NCBI GenBank assembly: GCA_964572745.1
Contig: CAZNFT010000053.1
Location: 1-11,597 of the forward strand
Origin: M50B103 sp041667565
GTDB taxonomy: Bacteria; Fidelibacterota; Fidelibacteria; Fidelibacterales; Fidelibacteraceae
Direction: 5' to 3'
Length of the DNA stretch: 11,597 nucleotides
Numbering within the stretch: position 1 is the stretch's first letter; every line of letters begins with the position of its first letter. The notes under the pieces are model-generated. The model had not been told where the DNA came from, ran no database searches, and was given only the letters and a program-made list of their open reading frames with translations. The position numbers and the translations under genes were made by a program. Shown here one piece after another: positions 1 to 5,904 of the stretch.

Positions 1-60
1 TGACCAAAGTAAAAGAAGCAAAAGAAAGTCTGCCACTGCACCTCCTTTGACTAAAGATCA
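1..60. repeat. Fragment of a dispersed-type intergenic repeat at the window edge
   Basis: The stretch at 7-30 is very A/G-rich (AAAGTAAAAGAAGC core) and is followed by a segment whose complement contains CAAAGGAGGTG. I recall this kind of low-complexity sequence from intergenic repeats in Bacteroidetes-like genomes, where it is often mis-called as a short Leu/Phe-rich protein. Nothing here supports a real gene. The window begins inside the element, so its other half cannot be seen. The assignment is from memory of similar sequences; a copy count in the parent genome would settle it. Confidence 0.3.
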
Positions 61-134
61 TCTTCGCCAAAACATTGTTGAGACAAGGCAATGCCTTGTC
101 TCTACTTTAGAAAAAAATCATCTTCGTTAAAACA
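57..134. repeat. Imperfect 18-bp direct repeat flanking a palindrome
   Basis: Two copies of an 18-base sequence (ATCATCTTCG, two variable bases, AAAACA) lie at 57-74 and 117-134, exactly 60 bases apart and differing at two adjacent positions (CC versus TT). Between them sits the palindrome at 77-105. The layout could be a small non-autonomous element with flanking repeats, or a tandemly duplicated intergenic unit. The sequence following the second copy (AAGGCAAAGACG, from 135) weakly echoes the palindrome arm, which favours a decayed tandem unit. Confidence 0.55.
77..105. repeat. Near-perfect palindrome (14-nt arms)
   Basis: The arms 77-90 and 92-105 are reverse complements with one mismatch and a single-base centre; the inner 11 bases of each arm (GAGACAAGGCA and TGCCTTGTCTC) match perfectly. 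The form is like the short GTAGAGAC-type palindromes scattered between genes in several bacterial groups. No T-tract follows on either strand, so a terminator role is unlikely. It could be a REP-like element or a cruciform/protein-binding site. Confidence 0.65.
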
Positions 135-177
135 AGGCAAAGACGCATCATCCTGATGACCTTTTTATATCCACTTC

Positions 178-203
178 GCTCCTGCGGAGCTACGGAGAGC
201 AGG
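178..203. repeat. GC-rich competing hairpins
   Basis: GCTCC at 178-182 pairs with GGAGC at 186-190 around a TGC loop. An alternative longer pairing joins CCTGC (181-185) with GCAGG (199-203). The segment stands out as GC-rich within AT-rich intergenic DNA and lies directly before a pyrimidine-only tract. There is no adjacent gene end in the window, so it cannot be assigned as a terminator. Confidence 0.4.
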
Positions 204-216
204 CCTCTTTTCTTAT

Positions 217-296
217 CTTCTTCTTTTCTTACCTTCTTCTTTTCTTACCTTCTCACCTTCTCACCTTCTCACCTTCTCAACCTCTCACCTTCTTAC
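217..296. repeat. Pyrimidine-rich tandem repeat (8-bp unit, about 10 copies)
   Basis: A 16-base unit (CTTCTTCTTTTCTTAC) is repeated exactly at 217-232 and 233-248. From 249 to 296 follow six 8-base units of the form CTTCTCAC: three exact copies (249-272) and three one-base variants (273-280, 281-288, 289-296). The only purines are a single A per unit, or two in one variant. A strand this asymmetric, with near-mirror symmetry, can slip during replication and may form triplex-type structure. It does not encode a convincing protein. Confidence 0.8.
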
Positions 297-396
297 CTCC
301 ACACCTAAAATCATTCTGATGACCTTCTTACCTAATTTTCTCAATACTGCATCGGCCGGTAAATCTTCGTTTTACTTAGATTCCAACTGACTTGTT

Positions 397-425
397 TTGC
401 GCTCTATATACATTAATTATATAAG
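397..425 (+). promoter_or_regulatory. Candidate sigma70-like promoter
   Basis: TTGCGC at 397-402 and TATAAG at 420-425 are separated by 17 bases. The -10 box matches 5 of 6 consensus positions, the -35 only 3 of 6. It would start transcription near 432 and leave a 5' untranslated region of about 75 bases. The Bacteroidetes-type TTTG / TAnnTTTG promoter was looked for and not found at suitable spacing. AT-rich DNA gives many chance matches, so this is only a candidate. Confidence 0.3.
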
Positions 426-494
426 AAAAATGTTTCTTTCAAAGCTAAAATCTTGTATCTTATTTACTTACCGTAAATCTTTGAAAAAAAATAT

Positions 495-500
495 GGAGGA
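495..500 (+). promoter_or_regulatory. Shine-Dalgarno site for the first gene
   Basis: GGAGGA lies six bases before the ATG at 507. It is the strongest ribosome binding site of the cluster and fixes the start; the nearby ATG at 493 is out of frame. Confidence 0.8.
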
Positions 501-506
501 ATTGTT

Positions 507-3023
507 ATGAAACGAAATTTATTAATCACCTTCCTGCTCATCCTTGTGGCATCTGCTGCATGGGCACAAGGTCTTGAGACCTTTGACGGCTTTTCACTAG
601 CCGGGAATTCCTATGCGGATGGGACATTTACCGGGCAAGATGGCTCAACTTGGACATATACTCAATGTAGAGGAGATTATACTATTACGGGTAATTCTAT
701 CATGATAGGACGTAATAGAGATCCACAATCAAATTTTTATAGTGGAAGTATTTCAGGTGGAATTGGAGTACTTAATTTTGATTATATGCAGGCCTTTAGT
801 GCAAATGTCAATTTAAAAGTACTGATAAATGGTATGGAAGTTGCTACCCTAACAAGCAATGATGAAAATATGGTCGTTAAAAACTCAGGTGATATAACTG
901 TAAATTTACCGGGCGATTTTGTCATTAAGTTCATCAATACAAACAACGGTGATGGACAAGTTAATGTTGATAATATTTCATGGACTGCATATTCCGGAGC
1001 GGCAACCGATTATCCGCCTGTTGCAGATGCGGGTCCTGACCAACTTGTTTTTCTTGACGAAATTGTTACCCTGGATGGCTCAGGTTCTACAGACCCAAAT
1101 GATGATATTGCATCATACCAATGGATAAAAGTTGCCGGTTCTGCATCACCTGTTTTAACTTCTCCCACTTCAGTTACAACAACTTTTACAGCTCCCGGCT
1201 CACCTGACGATCTATCTTATGAGCTGGTCGTAACTGATAGTAAAGGTCTCATCGACCGCGATACTGTTAAGATTGCAGTACGCGAAAAAAGAGACACAGA
1301 ACTCATTTTCAGTGAATACATTGAAGGTAGTTCCAATAATAAAGCCTTTGAATTATATAACTTATCAGATCAAGCTGTTAATCTGGCTCCCTATGTTGTA
1401 AAAGTTGCCAGAGATGGTTTCGGCTGGGGATATTATAAAGCTGGCGATCCAAGAGATGCTCTTGTACTTAATTTAACAGGTACATTGGCTGCCGGTGAGG
1501 TTTATGTTGTAGCAAATGCCGAAGCTGATGCAAGTATCCTGGCTCAGGCCGATATTACTTTTGCATACAGCACTACTGCTCCTGGTGCTTATACCGTATG
1601 TTTTAATGGAAATGATGCGCTTGGACTTTTCCTTGACGGCATACTGGTTGATGTCATTGGAGATCATACAAGTGATGTGGACTTTGCTGTTGCCGGTGTT
1701 GCTGCTGCAACTAAAGATCACACACTGATCCGTAAACCTTCAGTAGATGCCGGTAATCCCGACTGGGCAAGTTCTGCCGGTACAAATGAAGAAAATTCAG
1801 AATGGATAGTTCATGATATTGATTATTTCGGCAGTATCGGATCTCATATGTCGGGTCCTGTAGCTTATAGTTTTACAAATTCAACTGTCACTACAGATTT
1901 TCCACAGGCAGGTTCTGAGATTAGTATTTCAATTGATATTACACCTGAAGATGGTGTCGCTGCTCCAAGTACTATAAAAGTATTTTATGGTACCGGTGGC
2001 ACACAAGAAAACCAGGCTGATATGTGGCTGGAAAGTGGCAATACTTATGCCGGAGCTATTCCTGCACTAAGCTCGGGTAATGTTGTTTTAAATTATTATG
2101 TTTCAGCTAGCGGCACAGAAACAGCTAAGTCTCCGACTTATGCCATCACTGTTGCAGGAGCTCCTACAGATATTTCGGATATTCACAGTAATATTACGGC
2201 TTATGATGGCAAACTGAAAACTATCGAAGGTATTATCACAATTGGTGCCGGCGTTCTTCGTAATGATATGACTTCTTGCTATATTCAGGATGAATCTGGC
2301 CGTGGTTTAAATCTTTATAACTACGAACTTTTCTCTGACCTGACCAAAGGTACAAAAGTAAAATTGGTCGGTGAAGTTGACCTTTATTTCTCCACCGTAG
2401 AAATTAAAGATTTTAAATACACTATTATTTCAAGCGATAATACTCTTCCTGCTCCTATTGCAGCTACGCCTTCAACAGCCAATAACGATGCTTACGAAGG
2501 TACACTTGTGACTATTACCGGTGTTTTTTCAGAAGTTCAAAGTTTTGATGGCTCCAAGAACATGATCCTCACAGCAGGAACAGATTCCGCCATTGTAAAA
2601 GTTTGGGGAACAACGGGTATTGATCCTTCTGCTTACAGTATTGGCACAGAATACGCCATTACAGGCGTAGGCAGCAAGTTCTCTAGTGAACATCAATTGC
2701 TTGTTGGATATGCATCTGATATCACAGATCAGGTTGGTGTTTGCCAAGACTGTGTTCCGGAAGCTTTTGCAATTAACAAAGCTTACCCCAACCCTTTTAA
2801 CCCCACAACAACCATAGAATTCTCATTGTTGGATGCTTCTGACTTTGAGGTCTCGGTTTATAATATCGCCGGTCAGAAAATGGGCGTTTTAACTTCAGGT
2901 TATGCTCAACCCGGCGTTTACGAATACGTATGGAATGCGGCTGATTTTACATCAGGTGTTTATTTTATCCGTTTAAATGCTGATAATAATATTGCAACAC
3001 AAAAAGTTGTACTCATCAAATAA
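507..3023 (+). CDS. T9SS-secreted multidomain protein with lamin-tail, PKD-like and OB-fold domains
   Basis: 838 residues, probably exported and displayed or released at the cell surface. Residues 1-20 form a Sec signal peptide (cleavage after AWA). Residues 22-163 resemble an N-terminal domain I recall from secreted Bacteroidetes nucleases and LTD proteins (TFTGQDGSTWTYTQ, SGGIG, FDYMQAF). Then come a PKD/REJ-like domain (170-258; DGSGSTDP at 190-197), a lamin-tail domain (263-447; FSEYIEGSSNNKAFELYN), an Ig-like stretch (451-552), and two OB-fold-like units of the YhcR/ExeM type (555-642 with CYIQDESGRG; 643-745). The end (752-838) is a type A T9SS sorting domain with YPNPFNP at 760-766 and GVYFIRL near the C-terminus. 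A CxxC pair (C746, C749) sits just before it. No nuclease active-site motif was seen. Start supported by GGAGGA six bases upstream. Domain names are from recognition of motifs; substrate unknown. A nucleic-acid-binding or accessory role is inference. Confidence 0.85.
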   Translation: MKRNLLITFLLILVASAAWAQGLETFDGFSLAGNSYADGTFTGQDGSTWTYTQCRGDYTITGNSIMIGRNRDPQSNFYSGSISGGIGVLNFDYMQAFSANVNLKVLINGMEVATLTSNDENMVVKNSGDITVNLPGDFVIKFINTNNGDGQVNVDNISWTAYSGAATDYPPVADAGPDQLVFLDEIVTLDGSGSTDPNDDIASYQWIKVAGSASPVLTSPTSVTTTFTAPGSPDDLSYELVVTDSKGLIDRDTVKIAVREKRDTELIFSEYIEGSSNNKAFELYNLSDQAVNLAPYVVKVARDGFGWGYYKAGDPRDALVLNLTGTLAAGEVYVVANAEADASILAQADITFAYSTTAPGAYTVCFNGNDALGLFLDGILVDVIGDHTSDVDFAVAGVAAATKDHTLIRKPSVDAGNPDWASSAGTNEENSEWIVHDIDYFGSIGSHMSGPVAYSFTNSTVTTDFPQAGSEISISIDITPEDGVAAPSTIKVFYGTGGTQENQADMWLESGNTYAGAIPALSSGNVVLNYYVSASGTETAKSPTYAITVAGAPTDISDIHSNITAYDGKLKTIEGIITIGAGVLRNDMTSCYIQDESGRGLNLYNYELFSDLTKGTKVKLVGEVDLYFSTVEIKDFKYTIISSDNTLPAPIAATPSTANNDAYEGTLVTITGVFSEVQSFDGSKNMILTAGTDSAIVKVWGTTGIDPSAYSIGTEYAITGVGSKFSSEHQLLVGYASDITDQVGVCQDCVPEAFAINKAYPNPFNPTTTIEFSLLDASDFEVSVYNIAGQKMGVLTSGYAQPGVYEYVWNAADFTSGVYFIRLNADNNIATQKVVLIK

Positions 3024-3029
3024 GAAGAG
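3024..3029 (+). promoter_or_regulatory. Weak Shine-Dalgarno site deciding the second gene's start
   Basis: GAAGAG lies five bases before the ATG at 3035. A GTG two codons earlier (3029) is in frame but would overlap this site, so the ATG is preferred. Confidence 0.5.
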
Positions 3030-3034
3030 TGACT

Positions 3035-4984
3035 ATGAAATTAAAAAAATTATTCATCTCATTCCTCTTGCCAATTCTTGCATTTGCGCAGGGGCACCTA
3101 CTCTTTACAGAAGTGGTGCTCCAGCCTTCTGCCGGTGAATATGTTAAAATCAAGAATCCTACTGCCTCGGCCGTAGATCTTTCTAACTATTACATCACCG
3201 ATGCAACGGATGTGGCAAATGGAAAATTGTATTACAAACTCGCCGATGGTGCTGATTACTGGTCAGGTGTAGGCTCTGATTTTATCGCTCGTTTCCCTGC
3301 CATGAATTTAGCTGCCGGCGAAAGCATTGTTCTTGGACTAGGACGTAATTCCGACTACCAAAACGAATACGGTGAATTGCCGGACCTTTCTTTAAAAGAC
3401 AATATGCTTAATGCAGTCGATGGTTTTACGACCATTGGTGGTTCTCCCAATGCAAAATTGGATAATAATGCTGAAACTCTCATCCTCTTCTACTGGGACG
3501 GTGTTTCATCTACAGTTAAAGATGTAGATTACCTGCTTTGGGGAAATAATTCACACGCTATTGATAAATCCGGTGTTTCAACTTATGCAAATGACACACC
3601 TGTCGGCTCTCAGGCATTCTTGCCAATACATCTTGATGGCGAAAAATTAGTTCGCATTGATGAAGCTGAAGGCACAGAAGTTAAAATCGGTGGTAACGGA
3701 ATTACAGGCCATGATGAAACCTCGGAAAATCTTAATGCCACATGGCAGATATCTTCACTCGCTTCATCTCGTCCCGTACTCAGCGATCTTATTTTTAGTC
3801 CTGATGCACCCAACGAAACTGATACATTAACTATATCTGTTAAGGTTTTAGATACTCAGGGATTATCCTCTGTTGAATGTGTTTACACCTTTAAAGGTAG
3901 TAAAACTGTCGTAAATATGACGGAATCAAGTGCTGATAACTACAGTTGTATGATCGATCCCTTAAGCTCCACCGGAACATTCACCTACTATGTCCGGGCA
4001 GAAAATACTCTTGGACTTAAAGATTCAACACTTGTAACATCAGAGACAATTATTCCCTATACAGAAACTCAGAGCATCGCTTATTTTCGTAATAACTTTG
4101 AGACTCTCGAAGATACTAAAATTTCTGTGACCGCTGTAGTTTCAGTTGAGATGGGGCGCATTAATACCTATGCTTCCTATATTCAAGATGATTCCAATCG
4201 AGGCATCTATGTTTTTGGAGCTGCTATGAGCGGTTTTGCCCGTGGCTCCCTTGTAGAAGTAAAAGGTACTCTCTCGCAATATAACGATTCAAAACAGATT
4301 AAAGATATCACTGCAAGCAAAATTGGTGAAGTTGAATTACCACCCATTGCAGAATTTAGTTGTCAATCCATCAGCAATAATTTTATGGAATTAGAAGGCA
4401 CACTTGTTACCGTTCATGGCCAGGTTACCGACCGTGCAGATGGTATTGGTGGTGGATCTAATATTACCATTGATGATGGAACTTCGGCACTCACTTTGCG
4501 AGTCTGGGATTCCACCAATCTTCTTTCAGATCCAACCGCAGATAGTCTGCTACAAAACGGCAATGCCGTTGAAGTCACTGGTATTGTAGGCTTCTTTGGT
4601 ACAGCTGCGCAGTTAATGCCTGCCTATGCTGAAGATGTAAAAGCCTGGACTGATGGCGAAGCGGGAACCGGAAATGTTTCTCTTACTGTTGCGCCTTATC
4701 CCTTTTTACCACAGATCGGTGAAACACTTAAATACAGCTACGAATATCCCGATCAAGCCCGCGTGATCATTCGCCTATATGATGCGTCAGGACGATATGT
4801 TACCTCGCTTACCGATGAATATCATGGTGTAAGCTGGTCACTGGAAAAGAATTGGAATGGCCGCGACGAATTAGGTCGCACCGTGCCTCCCGGTACTTAC
4901 CTGATGCATATGGAAGTTATTGAACGATCAACCGGAAAAGTCACCCGCGTGGCTCAACCGGTAGTCATTGCAGTTAAAAACTAA
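3035..4984 (+). CDS. Secreted lamin-tail / OB-fold protein with FlgD-like C-terminal domain
   Basis: 649 residues from ATG 3035 (an in-frame GTG at 3029 would add two). Signal peptide 1-19 (PILAFAQ). Residues 21-240 form a lamin-tail domain (LLFTEVVLQPSAGEYVKIKN), 246-342 an Ig-like stretch, 346-435 and 440-540 two OB-fold-like units (YIQDDSNRGIYV at 382-393; ITIDDG at 477-482). Residues 548-649 form a FlgD-type Ig domain (RLYDASGR, WNGRDELGR, VPPGTY). From the lamin-tail domain onward the order matches the preceding protein, so the two look like diverged paralogues; this one lacks the nuclease-associated and PKD-like N-terminal domains. The end aligns loosely with a T9SS sorting domain, with PYPFLP (554-559) in place of YPNPFNP, so the export route after Sec is uncertain. 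It begins 11 bases after the previous stop and its own stop overlaps the next start. Likely surface or periplasmic binding protein; ligand unknown. Confidence 0.8.
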   Translation: MKLKKLFISFLLPILAFAQGHLLFTEVVLQPSAGEYVKIKNPTASAVDLSNYYITDATDVANGKLYYKLADGADYWSGVGSDFIARFPAMNLAAGESIVLGLGRNSDYQNEYGELPDLSLKDNMLNAVDGFTTIGGSPNAKLDNNAETLILFYWDGVSSTVKDVDYLLWGNNSHAIDKSGVSTYANDTPVGSQAFLPIHLDGEKLVRIDEAEGTEVKIGGNGITGHDETSENLNATWQISSLASSRPVLSDLIFSPDAPNETDTLTISVKVLDTQGLSSVECVYTFKGSKTVVNMTESSADNYSCMIDPLSSTGTFTYYVRAENTLGLKDSTLVTSETIIPYTETQSIAYFRNNFETLEDTKISVTAVVSVEMGRINTYASYIQDDSNRGIYVFGAAMSGFARGSLVEVKGTLSQYNDSKQIKDITASKIGEVELPPIAEFSCQSISNNFMELEGTLVTVHGQVTDRADGIGGGSNITIDDGTSALTLRVWDSTNLLSDPTADSLLQNGNAVEVTGIVGFFGTAAQLMPAYAEDVKAWTDGEAGTGNVSLTVAPYPFLPQIGETLKYSYEYPDQARVIIRLYDASGRYVTSLTDEYHGVSWSLEKNWNGRDELGRTVPPGTYLMHMEVIERSTGKVTRVAQPVVIAVKN

Positions 4985-5886
4985 TGAGATACATGCTTAT
5001 GAAACGACTACTTATATCTATACTCTTGATCGGAAGCCTCTCTGCACAAGTCTTTACCGACTCCTGGCCCGGAGCGGCCGCAGGTGCCGGTTCCGGCGGT
5101 GCACAGGTAGCTGTGAACCAAAGTATGTGGGCACATAGTTATAACCCGGCCGGATTGGCCTTCGTCGATAATTTCGGCGGCGGTTTTGCTTATACAAATC
5201 CCGGCTTTTACGGTTTTGCTTCTCTGTCCATGTTTACGGCAACAATGCCGATTAACGAGAAATTCGGAAGCCTCTCTCTTCATGGAGATATGCTTCGAAC
5301 AAAGAACGGCGAAACCGTTCTTAGCTCCGAGAATTCCCTGGGAATTACTCATGCTTTTCACCTGATCAAAGACTTACGCTCCTCTTTTAGCGTGGGTTAC
5401 TCCGCAAATCTGCTACTGATGGATTACGGACAATCTGCAGGACAAAGCGGTGACGGTTCAGACGGTATTGACCTAGGGTCTGTTGCCGGTTTAGGTCTTG
5501 ATCTTGGTATTCAGGCCTCATTAAGAGACCGTGCCTGGATGGGACTTACAATTAAGAACATCAATGCTCCACAACTTGGAAGTTCGGAGACAGAATCCAC
5601 AGCTCCACGAAAATTCGTGGCCGGCTTAGGTTATATGCCTTATTACGGACTTACAACCTCATTCCAGGTTGAAAAGATGCAGGGATTTGATGCCCAGTAT
5701 CGCATGGGACTGGATTACGCAATCAACGAATGGTTCAATCTTCGTGCCGGCGTTTCTACCTATCCCTCTCAACTGACCTTTGGCTTTGGCGTAAAGCAAT
5801 CTTTCTTTAGCGTTGATTATGCTTACGTAAGTCACCCGGTCTTAAACGGAACACATTTCTTCACTGTGGAGATCACCAAACCATAA
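4984..5886 (+). CDS. PorV/PorQ-family outer-membrane beta-barrel protein
   Basis: 300 residues. A signal peptide covers about residues 1-21 (KRLLISILLIGSLSAQ). The mature start has the small-residue-rich GAAAGAGSGGAQVAV followed by YNPAGLA (53-59), the pattern typical of the PorV/PorQ family, then alternating amphipathic strands to the end. In Bacteroidetes PorV is an outer-membrane shuttle that hands T9SS cargo to the sorting machinery; other family members are less well understood. Its first base is the last base of the previous stop (TAATG), implying translational coupling to the upstream secreted protein. In-frame ATGs at 4993 and 4999 are alternatives; the last gives a tidier signal peptide (MKRLL). 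No good Shine-Dalgarno site precedes any of them. Family assignment is fairly secure; a role as dedicated shuttle for the two upstream proteins is inference from position. Confidence 0.8.
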   Translation: MRYMLMKRLLISILLIGSLSAQVFTDSWPGAAAGAGSGGAQVAVNQSMWAHSYNPAGLAFVDNFGGGFAYTNPGFYGFASLSMFTATMPINEKFGSLSLHGDMLRTKNGETVLSSENSLGITHAFHLIKDLRSSFSVGYSANLLLMDYGQSAGQSGDGSDGIDLGSVAGLGLDLGIQASLRDRAWMGLTIKNINAPQLGSSETESTAPRKFVAGLGYMPYYGLTTSFQVEKMQGFDAQYRMGLDYAINEWFNLRAGVSTYPSQLTFGFGVKQSFFSVDYAYVSHPVLNGTHFFTVEITKP

Positions 5887-5904
5887 AGCATTGGCATAAA
5901 GCAT
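5882..5904 (+). repeat. 10-bp direct repeat spanning a stop and the next start
   Basis: CATAAAGCAT occurs at 5882-5891, where it holds the TAA stop of the PorV-like gene, and again at 5895-5904, where it runs into the ATG of the next gene. The 13-base period suggests a small local duplication that lengthened the junction. Confidence 0.6.

Larger units (their letters stand above)
301..506 (+). other. AT-rich upstream leader of the operon
   Basis: No gene, tRNA or convincing riboswitch is visible here. The first 25 bases repeat the ATCATNCTGATGACCT sequence also seen near 148-163, so repeat material continues to about 325. The rest is AT-rich and ends in the ribosome binding site of the first gene. 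A short GTAAATCTT sequence occurs twice (359-367 and 473-481), too short to interpret alone. The most likely content is the promoter and 5' untranslated region of the six-gene unit. Confidence 0.5.

Noticed and set aside
1..60. Possible Leu/Phe-rich minus-strand coding fragment running off the left edge
   Set aside because: Low complexity, no start or ribosome binding site, and the sequence resembles an intergenic repeat often mis-annotated as protein.
77..105. Rho-independent terminator of an upstream gene
   Set aside because: Strong stem, but no T-tract follows on either strand and the centre is only one base, too tight for a normal loop.
359..481. Paired GTAAATCTT sequences as operator sites
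   Set aside because: Nine bases in AT-rich DNA, 114 bases apart and not palindromic; chance is a sufficient explanation.
3029..3034. GTG start for the second gene
   Set aside because: It would overlap the only Shine-Dalgarno-like sequence; the ATG at 3035 has proper spacing and a cleaner signal peptide.
5008..5361. Minus-strand 117-codon open frame inside the PorV-like gene
   Set aside because: It is antisense to a well-supported barrel gene and its translation is Cys/Lys-rich with no domain, signal or ribosome binding site.
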